Source: Mesorhizobium sp. B4-1-3 (lineage in GTDB: Bacteria > Pseudomonadota > Alphaproteobacteria > Rhizobiales > Rhizobiaceae). Taken from it: a DNA stretch of 64,000 nt. Shown here in pieces: positions 53,496 through 64,000 of this stretch (positions within the stretch are counted from its first letter, which is position 1; every line of letters begins with the position of its first letter). The notes below the pieces were generated by a model that saw only the letters and a program-made list of their open reading frames with translations, was not told the DNA's origin and made no database searches. A program made the translations under genes and the position numbers. Where the stretch lies: the NCBI RefSeq assembly GCF_006439355.1, contig NZ_VFTG01000001.1, forward strand, positions 456,001 to 520,000, in the 5' to 3' direction.

Positions 53496-54137
53496 CTACC
53501 ACCAATCCTTGATACCTGCCTTTCGCGTCTCTTTCACTACATCTGCTTGGTCCACAATCTCTCGGAAGTGCATGATGTCGTATGGCGGACTGGTGAACCG
53601 TTCGCAGTAGACGACCCGCTCGTATGGCTGCTTGTGGATGCCGTCGAAATAACAGTAAATCTGCGGGTAGTTGTAATATCGGTCCCCGTCCCAATCGACC
53701 TGCTCGATGAACTCGTACGGCACATATCCGATGCAATCGAGATAGTGGCCACCTTCCTCGCCCTTGGCGCGATCTAGAAAGCGCCATTTGTCTGTCTTTT
53801 CGTCATGGAATAGATTCCTTCCCGTAAGTGCGGCCATGAAGCCACGCTCGTAGGTGTCGACAAGGCCGAACCGGAACCAAGGGGAAATCCCCGGAGCCTT
53901 GTCATCAATGTCGGGATATTCATCCAGTCTGCGGATATCCCGCATAATGGCGTCCAGCCGCAGTTCCTTGCGCTGGCTATCAAAAATGTAGTCCTCGAAA
54001 GGCTTTTTCCATTTCTGGCGAAGCTCAAGCTTTTCCTTCGCGGTAAGCTTGCGGGTATTGCGACTCCAGAACTTCCAGCCGGATCTCAGGCCATCAAGGG
54101 CCAGCCGAAACCATGCTATCGAGAAGTATTCAAACAT
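53496..54137 (-). CDS. Hypothetical 213-aa protein in the propeller gene pair
   Basis: The protein starts with a hydrophobic, aromatic segment (MFEYFSIAWFRLALDGL), then a basic stretch with KLTAKEKLELRQKWKKPF. The second half is rich in Tyr, Trp and Asp, with GGHYLDCIGYVPYEFIEQVDW. No family is recognised and no catalytic motif is obvious. ATG follows GGTAGGG. It lies 67 nt downstream of the propeller gene on the same strand, so the two are probably co-transcribed. The N-terminus might contact a membrane; that is a guess. Confidence 0.65.
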   Translation of the reverse strand: MFEYFSIAWFRLALDGLRSGWKFWSRNTRKLTAKEKLELRQKWKKPFEDYIFDSQRKELRLDAIMRDIRRLDEYPDIDDKAPGISPWFRFGLVDTYERGFMAALTGRNLFHDEKTDKWRFLDRAKGEEGGHYLDCIGYVPYEFIEQVDWDGDRYYNYPQIYCYFDGIHKQPYERVVYCERFTSPPYDIMHFREIVDQADVVKETRKAGIKDWW

Positions 54138-54204
54138 CTGGCCCTACCTAGAAGACCCCACACCGTGTCGCCGACTGGGGGCTGGGAGAAGTGGCGAAAT
54201 AAGG

Positions 54205-55917
54205 TCAAGCCAGCGCCGCCGCCGTCCTCTCTTCCCACAGAATGAATGCCATCGCGCGGGATTGCGCGTTCCAAGCGCCACCATATGCGACCAGGAACTT
54301 GCCGACCGTGATAAGCCCTCGGCACTCCATCTGCACGTCGATTTCACCAAGCTCGGCGCCAGACCTCAGGTCGATAGCTACAATGCGCCCCCGGGTGTCG
54401 CTCACCGCGATAAGGTTTTCCTGGAGCACAACCACCGAGTTGTAAGACGAGTGGACCGGCGACGGGATGACCCTCACCGGCATCCCGTGGATGTCCACAA
54501 TCGCAATCAGGTTGTCGCCAACAACAACGACCTCGGAATCATTCAACCTGCACATCGCGTTGATGGCCTGGTTGAACGGAACATCCCGCTCCCGCTCCAA
54601 GTCGCTATCGACCAACACAACGCCATGGTCGCGGGCAACCACGATGCGCTGGCCCACAGTGATCAGCCCTACTACCCTACCGTCGCGATTGCGCGGCCCT
54701 GCCCCTGGCACTGTTGGGCCTTGATCTCCGAAGATGTCCGGGCGACCACCCGGAAACCACCAGCGGTCAAGGTCGCCATACGCATTCGCGGCCACCACCG
54801 TTTCCGTATTCTGATGGTATTGGGGCGTCACGGCGACAAGCTTCGTCCGAAGCCGCGAATGTTCGGTGCCGCCGCCCTGGAACCGGGGTGTCCAGGCAGA
54901 CATCCCGTCGTTCGTGGCGAGCGCCAGCCTGCCATCCCCAAGCTCCACAACTTTGTTGACGATGCCGGCGCCGTCGGCCACGGCGTTCGTGACCTGCCCG
55001 GTCAGGCTTACTGAATAGATGACGCCGTTCCGGCTGCAGAGCACACCACTACCATTCTTCAATGTGAAGCCAGTGGTAATGACCCTGGCATTGTTGGCGT
55101 TGCGGAGGCTCAACTTGACCTCCTTAATGTCGCCGGCATCGCCAAGGGCGTCCTGGATAAGTGTGCCAACCAGCCGGACAAATTTGGTGCCGGACTGGAT
55201 GACTTTTTCCAACGACTGGACGATGGCCTCGGCAGAGCCGAACGATTCCTTCAGTGACGCTGCCATGTCTTTGAGGTCTTGCAAAACGCGGTCGGCAGTG
55301 GCCGAAAGGAACTGAATGGTTCCTTCGAACATCACCTTGGCGTCAATCTTCACGTTGACCGCGAACGCGCTTGCGCTCAGGCGGCGGATTTGAACACGCA
55401 GGTTCCTGAGCACATCGACTTTCCAGCCGCTGAGGATCGAGATGTTGATTTGATTGTTGGTAACGTGGACGTTGTTGATGACCTCGGTCGAGGCTTTGAC
55501 GATGGTCTGCCCTATCGGACCTTCCGGGTTGATCGGAATCTGCCGGGTGTGCTGCTGGGCCTCCAAGGCCCTCTGGGCGATGTCCTGAATGGTCGTTTTT
55601 GCCAGCATGTAAGCCTGGGCGTTGACGTATATCCGGTTCAACGTGTTTAACATCTGCTCGACCGAGTGCTTGCCGTCTGCGTCCAGCTCGTTGATTTGCT
55701 CAACCAATGCGTAAAGCCGGTCTTGCGCCATCAGAATGCGGGCCATGTCTTCCGCAGTGAAAGCTTCCGGATCGATGCCGAAGGTGTCCCTGAGCCCCTC
55801 AAGCTCGACAACATTCAGGTGATCTTCGATGGGGTAGTTAGTTTTGACAACCAGCAGGCGGCCTAGGTCTTCGGCACTGTCTTGCAAGCGCTTCAGCAAC
55901 TTGTCTTCATCACCCAT
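54205..55917 (-). CDS. Helical domain plus beta-propeller protein of unknown function
   Basis: The 570-aa protein has an N-terminal alpha-helical half (about 1-270, including RLYALVEQINELDADGK and TADRVLQDLKDMAASLKES). The C-terminal part (about 285-565) has six or seven short strand repeats of WD40/PQQ-like type: VIYSVSLTGQV, RLALATNDG, RIVVARDHGVVLVDSDL, EVVVVGDNLIAIVDIHG, NLIAVSDTRGRIVAIDL and FLVAYGG. I found no enzyme motif, so it may be a sensor or scaffold. ATG at 55917 follows CGGGGA; an ATG at 55956 is also in frame. A perfect palindrome lies just upstream. The gene pairs with the 213-aa protein in an island beside other probable defence genes. Confidence 0.75.
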   Translation of the reverse strand: MGDEDKLLKRLQDSAEDLGRLLVVKTNYPIEDHLNVVELEGLRDTFGIDPEAFTAEDMARILMAQDRLYALVEQINELDADGKHSVEQMLNTLNRIYVNAQAYMLAKTTIQDIAQRALEAQQHTRQIPINPEGPIGQTIVKASTEVINNVHVTNNQINISILSGWKVDVLRNLRVQIRRLSASAFAVNVKIDAKVMFEGTIQFLSATADRVLQDLKDMAASLKESFGSAEAIVQSLEKVIQSGTKFVRLVGTLIQDALGDAGDIKEVKLSLRNANNARVITTGFTLKNGSGVLCSRNGVIYSVSLTGQVTNAVADGAGIVNKVVELGDGRLALATNDGMSAWTPRFQGGGTEHSRLRTKLVAVTPQYHQNTETVVAANAYGDLDRWWFPGGRPDIFGDQGPTVPGAGPRNRDGRVVGLITVGQRIVVARDHGVVLVDSDLERERDVPFNQAINAMCRLNDSEVVVVGDNLIAIVDIHGMPVRVIPSPVHSSYNSVVVLQENLIAVSDTRGRIVAIDLRSGAELGEIDVQMECRGLITVGKFLVAYGGAWNAQSRAMAFILWEERTAAALA

Positions 55918-55933
55918 CGCAAATCCCCGCTTT

Positions 55934-55945
55934 GGGATTAATCCC
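55934..55945. promoter_or_regulatory. Perfect palindrome GGGATTAATCCC before the propeller gene
   Basis: This 12-bp palindrome lies 17 bp upstream of the ATG at 55917 (inside the longer open frame), next to the ribosome-binding site. It suits a small dimeric repressor, and also supports the shorter start. Confidence 0.45.
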
Positions 55946-55956
55946 GCATGAAACAT

Positions 55957-56352
55957 AGTCGTCTTTGAGCGGCAAGAAAGGACTCGGCACAGTCTTCCGC
56001 GACTTTATTGTTGACGGGTATCTTGGCTGCACCGCAATGAGTAAATGCACAACAGTCTGCGCGGGAAATAGGTCGGCCATTCGTCCTCGGGATAGACCTC
56101 AGCACCAATATGGGCGTAGCGGGGGCTTTACACCGACGGCTCCATCGAAACCTCCACCAAGCTGTCGGCCGCGCTGGAGCGCCGCAACAAGCCCCCAGGG
56201 CGCCCCACGATCAACACAATTCGACGCAGCGGTAATGTTCTCGCACCGCCACATTTACTGTTCTATGCCGTCCATAAATTCTTCAGCATCTGAACAACGG
56301 AATATTCGCGGCTTCTGCCGTATCGCCCTCGGCATAGATAGCGGAGAATGTT
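55957..56352. other. Intergenic region, no gene seen
   Basis: About 395 bases between the divergent propeller and membrane-protein genes. It should contain both promoters, but no confident -35/-10 pair or repeat was identified. Confidence 0.35.
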
Positions 56353-57147
56353 GTGGCAAATTGGCTTAGGTCCGATCCTTTCATGAAGGGCGCGCTGCTG
56401 ATGGTGGCTATCGCGCTTTGGTTTATTTGGATGGCCATCGCCTCGCTCGATCCGAACTGGCATGGCTATTCCTGGCAAGCGCGCCTGGTGGCGCTGATGC
56501 CGCCGACGGCACGATTTGCTTTTCACGCAGCGTTGGCCTTCTTTTGCGGGCTGCTTGGTATTGGGCTTGCGCGGATTAGGCTCAATATTGATCAAATCGA
56601 TGTCAGACTGGACGCTATAAGGGTAAAGAGCGTGTTTGGATGGCAGGAGGCTCTTTGGGCTGACGTTGACCACATTCTCTATCGCGCCACCTCGCCGTTT
56701 CCGGCAATTGCAGTGGTGCGCAAGAACCCCACGTTCATTGATCACCTATTACTGAGAAGCAGGTTTGGGGTGTTGCTTCGACCAGACACCTACGACCGCG
56801 TTCGCCAGCGGATCCCTCCTCAATACAGGAACCAGTTGCGCGCCTATTCTTATCCGGCTTGGGCACCTGCAGCCCGGCCAACGGGCCAGCTTTCCCACGT
56901 TGTGATTGTGATTTCTCTCGCTGTCGGCGGGGTCATCCTGCGGCGTTACGATCCTTTTGCGTTCAAGGTTGCCGTTTCCCTGCTCGCGGGCGGCTGTTCG
57001 GCTTACACGCTATGGCTGTTGCGCAAGCTTTGGCGCGATCCTGTGAGCCAACCAGATACACGCTGGATGTTCTATCTGCTGTTGTTGTTAGTCACTGGAA
57101 TGAACATAGGGATAGCGCATTTTGTCTATCTTTTGTGGATCCGGTAG
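56353..57147 (+). CDS. Hypothetical membrane protein with cytoplasmic PH-like segment
   Basis: The 264-aa protein has a hydrophobic pair at the N-terminus (about residues 12-31 and 52-73), a soluble central segment (about 75-170) and three further hydrophobic stretches. The central RVKSVFGWQEALWADVDHI and FGVLLRPDTYDRVRQRI resemble bacterial PH-like membrane proteins, but I cannot assign a family. GTG at 56353 follows GGAGAA. It may belong to the island's defence cargo or be independent. Confidence 0.65.
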   Translation: MANWLRSDPFMKGALLMVAIALWFIWMAIASLDPNWHGYSWQARLVALMPPTARFAFHAALAFFCGLLGIGLARIRLNIDQIDVRLDAIRVKSVFGWQEALWADVDHILYRATSPFPAIAVVRKNPTFIDHLLLRSRFGVLLRPDTYDRVRQRIPPQYRNQLRAYSYPAWAPAARPTGQLSHVVIVISLAVGGVILRRYDPFAFKVAVSLLAGGCSAYTLWLLRKLWRDPVSQPDTRWMFYLLLLLVTGMNIGIAHFVYLLWIR

Positions 57148-58039
57148 GCGAACGAACCGCTGAAACGTCATCTCGCGTCTTGGCCCACGCTGAGCGAAGA
57201 TCGCGAAAACGAATCCGGACTACCCGATGATTGCGCCGAACTACACGACCCGAAGGCGGCAGGGCTCGCACGCAAAGCGCAGTCTACCCCGACCCGAAAG
57301 GTGCCTGCCAAACGAAAGCCCAGGGCTTAGTGAAGGCTGGCTGTCGCTGTTCAAACCTCGGGCACGCCGTGAGGCAGTGAGCCTATCGAGAACGTGGGCC
57401 ATGGCACCGAATTTCGAGCGATCTTCGACGACGTCACGCGCTATGCAGAGCGTCGCCTATAGCAGAAGAGTGCTTCTTCGATAGTGGGTCGCGCGATGTA
57501 GCGGTCTGCCGACTCGAACCCCAGAACGAGAACTTCGATCGAGTTTACACTGCTGCGCACGGAACCACTAGCATTCGTGCGCACGCGAAATTCGACCGGG
57601 AGCAGAAGCTCCGACAGTTTTCAAGAACCCTAGTCAGTGTCTGATCTTAGAACGTGCAGTTTACCGCTTTGGACCGAGAGCAGTTAGGCGGCTTGTAGGT
57701 CCCGCCGGGCGGGAAATGGTCTTCAACAGCCTCGAAACTGCTCGCCCTGATACGGCGCCCGCGATCGCGTAGAGATCAGACAGTTTTGGGCATGTAGCCG
57801 ATTTACCGGGCGATTCTGTTCGAGCGCAACAGTATCGCTGGTCGACTAATCATACGACTCCAAAAAATGTGTGCGCGAATCGACGATTGCTGGTGCGCGT
57901 TGCACCGGGATGATGGGACTTAGAGTATAGTGTCGAACGTTCGCTTTAGTGAGGACCTTTCTCGCCATGGCTGCATCGTACCAGGTCGTCAGTCTCAACC
58001 GCGGAGGTGAAGCGACTTGCTTCCTAAAAGGTGTCGCTG
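57148..58039. other. Long intergenic region before the Argonaute operon
   Basis: About 890 bases with no convincing gene on either strand. Near the right end, TATAGT (57926-57931) and the palindrome CGAACGTTCG (57934-57943) could belong to the promoter of the TIR-APAZ gene, but no well-spaced -35 box is visible. Confidence 0.4.
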
Positions 58040-59449
58040 ATGACTGATCCCGATCGAAACGTCATCTTCATCTCCCATGCCACTCCGCAGGACAACGAGT
58101 TCGTCAAGTGGTTGGGGGCCCGTCTTATCGGGCTTGGTTACAACGTTTGGGCCGATGTGTTCGAGTTAAAGGGAGGAACGCCTTTCTGGAACACGATTGA
58201 GGAAGCCATCACGACGCGGGCCATCAAGGTGATTTTTGTGGCCTCCACCGAAAGCGTCAAGCCGGATCGGAAGGGGGTGAGAGACGAACTGGCGGCATCT
58301 GACATCACAGGTCGCAAGCTAAAGGATCCCGCCTTCGTCATTCCGGTGCGCCTGGACAAGGTCGACTTTGGCAGCTTCCCCATCCAACTGCTTCAACTCA
58401 ACGCTCTCGACTTCTCTTCTGGATGGGGCGGCACGCTTGTCACGCTGGTCGAGACGCTTGAGAAGGCGAACGTGCCTACCGACCCGACCAGAATCGATGA
58501 GCGAATGAGCTACTGGAGAGAACGCACCAGCAGGGATGCACCTCAGGTCGAGATCGCGCCCGAACTATTGCTCACCAACCTGTTGCCGATAGAGGCGCTG
58601 CCTACCCACATCAGCTTCTATGAATTCAACGGCCCAAACACCGAGATCAACGAGGCTTTAGAAAGCACGGGCATCCCGTACACCCGCCATGCCCGCCTAG
58701 TTATCTCGTTCGCAGCCATGGGGCAGATCCAGACTGGGTTGCCGCCGAAGTTCACACTTGCCCTCAAGAGACGCGTGGAGGTTCAGCGCTTCCTCAAGGG
58801 CCGCCAAGGCAACGAGACGGCGCCGGAGTGGTTCGACGCCCGGAACATGCTGACGTTCCTCCTTCGGCGGCACGTGGAACGCTTCTTGGTGTCAAGGGGT
58901 TTGAAGGCGCACGAAATCTCTCGGGGTTTGGCCTTCTACTTTCCGTTGGGCCTTATTCCGGATGGCAAGGTTCGGTACCGCACTCCCGATGGCAAGCAGA
59001 CCTGGAAGCAGGTCGTTGGCAGGAGTGAGAGACGTCAGCTGAATTGGCATCTCTCAATGCTGGTGAACATTGACCTAGGGCCGCCAGGTTTCATCAGATT
59101 CAAACCGTACATCTGCTTTTCGGAAGGTGCGGAGAAGCTGATCGACGATCCCAAACGTGTTGCCGCTATCAGACGCCGCTTCTGCAAGAGTTGGTGGAAC
59201 CGCCACTGGCGTCAGTTGCAGCAGGCGTTCATCGCCTTCCTGAGCGACGGGGAGGAGATAGACGTCCAATTGGACGGTACGGAGGCGCTCAAACTCAGCG
59301 GCAAGCTTCTGCAACTGCAAGGCACGCGCCGCTTGGTCGGTAATACGGAGTTCGACGACGTCCCGGACGAGCCCGATGAGCCGGATGACGATGAGGAGGA
59401 TGAAACGGATTCAGCCCTGTTCGAACCGGACGAGGAGGACGCAGCTTGA
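58040..59449 (+). CDS. TIR-APAZ effector of a short-Argonaute (SPARTA-type) system
   Basis: The 469-aa protein starts with a TIR domain (about residues 8-140): VIFISHATPQDNEFVKWLG, GYNVWAD, and FWNTIEEAI, where Glu54/55 is the likely NADase residue. The middle and C-terminal part (about 165-435) fits the APAZ region that replaces the Argonaute N-terminal lobe in short systems. It ends in an extremely acidic tail (about 438-469). In characterised SPARTA complexes the TIR domain degrades NAD(P)+ after the Argonaute binds guide RNA and target DNA, killing or arresting the invaded cell. The APAZ call leans on the adjacent Argonaute. ATG at 58040 follows AAGGTG. Confidence 0.85.
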   Translation: MTDPDRNVIFISHATPQDNEFVKWLGARLIGLGYNVWADVFELKGGTPFWNTIEEAITTRAIKVIFVASTESVKPDRKGVRDELAASDITGRKLKDPAFVIPVRLDKVDFGSFPIQLLQLNALDFSSGWGGTLVTLVETLEKANVPTDPTRIDERMSYWRERTSRDAPQVEIAPELLLTNLLPIEALPTHISFYEFNGPNTEINEALESTGIPYTRHARLVISFAAMGQIQTGLPPKFTLALKRRVEVQRFLKGRQGNETAPEWFDARNMLTFLLRRHVERFLVSRGLKAHEISRGLAFYFPLGLIPDGKVRYRTPDGKQTWKQVVGRSERRQLNWHLSMLVNIDLGPPGFIRFKPYICFSEGAEKLIDDPKRVAAIRRRFCKSWWNRHWRQLQQAFIAFLSDGEEIDVQLDGTEALKLSGKLLQLQGTRRLVGNTEFDDVPDEPDEPDDDEEDETDSALFEPDEEDAA

Positions 59450-60960
59450 AGCAATGGCGGGTTGTGCACATTGAAGAGCCTGAGCTCGAATTCGCCCACG
59501 GTCAGACAGCAGCGCACCCGAAAGATGGTCTGTTTCTGTATGGCCCACCATCGTCGAACTACAACCCTCGCAGGATGGAGGTGGGCGTTATCGCGACCGA
59601 AGAAGGCGCGAGGCTCTATTCGGCATGGGTCCGAAGCGTCAAGGGGGCAATAGCCCCACCGGAAACCGGCAAGGAAGCCAACAAGTACATGTGGCCTGGC
59701 TTCCAGGCGGCTTTCGGCGCCGAGTGGTCGGACGTTCCCTTCGGCTACTGCAAGGTGGATGCCGATGAAATCTCCAAGGCGATCCGTACGGGCACACGTC
59801 ATGAGGGCATCTACAGCACGGTCGACATCTACGAACGGGCGCTCCGGAAGCACCTCCGGGAGGAAGAGGCTTCGCCCAAGGTGTGGTTCGCGATTATTCC
59901 CGAAGAGGTCTACACATACGGCCGACCTCAGTCGGTGGTACCCGGAGCCGAGCGCATCGAATCGCCTACAGGCATCAAAAAGGCCGCTGCCATCCGACTG
60001 ATCAAGCAACCAACCATGTTCGACACGATCAACGAGGAGGCGCGACCGTTCGAGTTCGAAGCTAACTTTCACAACCAGTTCAAGGCCAGACTCCTGGACA
60101 CCGGCAAGGTCATTCAGGTTGTGCGGGAAACAACTTTGTCGACCGAGCGGGATTCCAAACTGCGGCGGCGATCGCTCCAGGATCCTGCCTCGGTCGCCTG
60201 GAATTTGGGAGCCACTGCCTTCTACAAGTCCAGTGGCACGCCTTGGCGCTTGGCCCACGTCAGAGAGGGCGTCTGCTACGTGGGCTTGGTTTTCAAGAAG
60301 CTGGAGGCGGCCCGCGGGCGCGACAATGCCTGCTGCGGCGCACAGATGTTCCTCAATACCGGCGAAGGCGTCGTCTTCAGGGGTGCGGTCGGACCATGGT
60401 ATTCGGACAGGGATGGCAGTTTCAAGCTCGACCGTGTCCAGGCTGCGCGACTAATGACGATGATCGTCGAAGGCTACAAGGATATCCACGGCAAGCCTCC
60501 GAAGGAGCTTTTCATCCACGGCAAGATCGAGTTCGGTGACGAGGAGTGGACTGGCTTCACCAGCACCGTGCCTCCCGAGACCAATCTCGTGGGCGTGCAG
60601 ATCCGCCGCCAAAACGAGGTCAAACTGTTCCGCTTCGGGCAGAACCCCGTTCTTCGTGGCACGGCAATTATCGTGGACGAGCGCTTGGCTTACTTGTGGA
60701 CGGCCGGCTACATCCCGAGGCTCGAGACCTACCCCGGCCGAGAGGTTCCGAACCCGCTCACGGTCAGGGTTCGCCGCGGCGACGCAACGATTGAAATAGT
60801 GCTGCAGGACCTGATGGCGTTGACTAAGCTCAACTACAACAGCGCGGGATTCTCGGACGGGTTACCCGTGACGTTGCGGTTTGCCGATCTTGTTGGCGAA
60901 ATCCTGACGGCCGGACCTGATACAGGATCGGCTAGGCTGCCTTTCAGGCACTATATCTAG
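59446..60960 (+). CDS. Short prokaryotic Argonaute (MID-PIWI), catalytically inactive
   Basis: The 504-aa protein lacks N and PAZ domains and matches short Argonautes: a MID region (about 120-260), and a PIWI domain (about 270-504) containing REGVCYVGLVFKK, KELFIHGK and the terminal PFRHYI, whose C-terminal carboxylate helps bind the guide 5' phosphate in the family. The acidic DEDX residues of slicing Argonautes are missing: Val282 stands after GL where Asp is expected, and IHGK lacks the Asp. Target cutting is therefore unlikely. It starts at TTG overlapping the TIR-APAZ stop (TTGA), with GAGGAGGA upstream, so the two are made together as a complex. Confidence 0.85.
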   Translation: MKQWRVVHIEEPELEFAHGQTAAHPKDGLFLYGPPSSNYNPRRMEVGVIATEEGARLYSAWVRSVKGAIAPPETGKEANKYMWPGFQAAFGAEWSDVPFGYCKVDADEISKAIRTGTRHEGIYSTVDIYERALRKHLREEEASPKVWFAIIPEEVYTYGRPQSVVPGAERIESPTGIKKAAAIRLIKQPTMFDTINEEARPFEFEANFHNQFKARLLDTGKVIQVVRETTLSTERDSKLRRRSLQDPASVAWNLGATAFYKSSGTPWRLAHVREGVCYVGLVFKKLEAARGRDNACCGAQMFLNTGEGVVFRGAVGPWYSDRDGSFKLDRVQAARLMTMIVEGYKDIHGKPPKELFIHGKIEFGDEEWTGFTSTVPPETNLVGVQIRRQNEVKLFRFGQNPVLRGTAIIVDERLAYLWTAGYIPRLETYPGREVPNPLTVRVRRGDATIEIVLQDLMALTKLNYNSAGFSDGLPVTLRFADLVGEILTAGPDTGSARLPFRHYI

Positions 60961-61163
60961 GCGTGAGTGGTAAGCCCACGGCTGTCTCTCAGCACGCAGG
61001 CGATGAGCAAGGGCCTGGAGCATGGGACAGTTTTAAAGGCGCGCGGCATCTTGGCTACTTGGCCACGCGCGTTAACCCGATTGAGCTCCGATTTCGCGCA
61101 GCTCCCTTGCGGCAGTGATGAACCGCCAGGCGCGCCGCGGCAATTGCTTGCCCCTTCTAAGGC

Positions 61164-61193
61164 AAAAACCGCCCCGGTTAGACCGGGACGGTT
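61164..61193 (-). terminator. Terminator downstream of tRNA-fMet, inside the island edge
   Basis: On the minus strand AACCGTCCCGGT pairs with ACCGGGGCGGTT (one mismatch) and is followed by TTTG. It ends the rRNA/tRNA transcript and also faces the Argonaute operon end. It differs from the ancestral terminator at 42570, so the island probably brought its own. Confidence 0.65.
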
Positions 61194-61211
61194 ATAGATT
61201 TATGATAAAAT

Positions 61212-61288
<77 letters not shown>

Positions 61289-61527
61289 TCACCTTTGGCC
61301 GTAAGCGCAGCCTTACAAGCAGGATGGCCTACAGATGGGTAGATGGCTCGCTAAATGGAAGGGCCGCTTGCGCGGCCCGGGCTCCCGTTTGGCGGGCCTT
61401 TATGCATGTCGCCCAAAAGTGCCTGGCGGTTTTGGGACGACGACATGCACCACAACAATCGTGGAGAGAAGATTTAGCTCCACCCGGATCCTTCTGATCC
61501 GGATGTGAGGCGAACGTGCGCTTTGCA

Positions 61528-61645
61528 GACCTGGCAGCGACCTACTCTCCCGCGTCTTGAGACGAAGTACCATCAGCGCTGGAGCGTTTCACGGCCGAGT
61601 TCGGAATGGGATCGGGTGCAGCCGCTCCGCCATAACCACCAGGTC
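61528..61645 (-). rRNA. rrf: 5S ribosomal RNA
   Basis: About 118 nt on the minus strand. The ends GACCTGGTGG and CTGCCAGGTC pair, and the conserved CCCATTCCGAACTCGG and GGGAGAGTAGG segments are present. Exact ends may differ by a few bases. Confidence 0.92.
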
Positions 61646-61885
61646 GGCAAAACGCACGTTCAAATCGAGAAGCTGTTCAAGCGCGATCCGAGGGATCGTC
61701 GCGTTTTGTGCCAGGCGACGTCTGCGTTTTGCCTACGGGCGAAGCCCGCAAGCGCGACTGCGCGTCGCCGGTCGTCCGGCGCCCTCGCTTAAGCTTTGGC
61801 CCCGAAGGGGCCGCTCATGCGTGAGCGCTGGTAGACCATCCGACTTATGGCGACAATCCTTCGGATTGCGCCCTGATGGATATAA
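61646..61885 (-). other. 23S-5S internal transcribed spacer
   Basis: About 240 bases with several hairpins, including CGCGATCC with GGATCGTCGCG near 61681-61703 and a stem around GGCCCCGAAGGGGCC (61798-61812). It probably contains processing signals; no gene. Confidence 0.6.

Positions 61886-64000
<2,115 letters not shown>

Noticed and set aside
58040..59449. Calling the TIR protein a Thoeris ThsB
   Set aside because: No ThsA-like SIR2/Macro gene is present; the overlapping short Argonaute and C-terminal APAZ-like region fit SPARTA better.

Overview
The window looks like chromosome of an alphaproteobacterium of the Rhizobiales, most likely Mesorhizobium or a close relative. This is inferred from the GC-rich coding style, the density of ABC importers for sugars, peptides and polyamines, rhizobial-type intergenic palindromic repeats, CTTGAC-type -35 boxes, and an rRNA operon ending 23S-5S-tRNA-fMet. 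No database search was possible, so the genus is an inference.

Region 1 (1-30 kb) is a catabolic and transport region. It opens with the end of a phosphonate permease gene. A sugar or sugar-acid module follows: three TIM-barrel isomerases/epimerases, a Gfo/Idh/MocA dehydrogenase, an enolase-superfamily dehydratase/racemase, a GntR/FCD regulator and a 2-hydroxyacid dehydrogenase. Next come an amidase, a GFA-domain protein, a divergent MFS/AraC pair, and a complete CUT1 sugar importer with two ATPases and a tiny membrane subunit. A TetR regulator, the split Tm-1/TIM-barrel pair with a cupin, an M24 peptidase, and a five-gene oligopeptide-type importer ending in an ATC-hydrolase-like enzyme complete the region. 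Palindromes of the form TGGT-N3-ACCA recur upstream of three of these operons, so they probably form one regulon of a GntR/FCD protein.

Region 2 (30-42 kb) is a polyamine-type module: DeoR regulator, PuuB-like oxidase, PuuA-like glutamine synthetase homologue, SDR enzyme, and a PotABCD-type importer. Divergent from it lie a LuxR regulator, a second GntR/FCD regulator and a second PuuA-like enzyme.

Region 3 (42.6-61.2 kb) appears to be an 18.6-kb genomic island inserted at the 3' end of tRNA-fMet. It is bounded by a 14-bp direct repeat of the tRNA 3' end. It carries a large serine recombinase whose reading frame crosses the left att site, a CheB-CheR-PAS-HWE kinase with a convergent receiver, an HTH repressor with a perfect operator, and a decayed IS110. 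Two probable defence loci are present. One is a TIR-APAZ plus short-Argonaute (SPARTA-type) operon. The other is a cluster that I do not recognise as a named system: a helical/beta-propeller protein, a 213-aa unknown protein, and a frameshifted DUF4062 (TIR-like) protein.

Region 4 (61.2-64 kb) is the minus-strand rRNA operon end: tRNA-fMet, 5S and the 3' part of 23S, which runs off the window.
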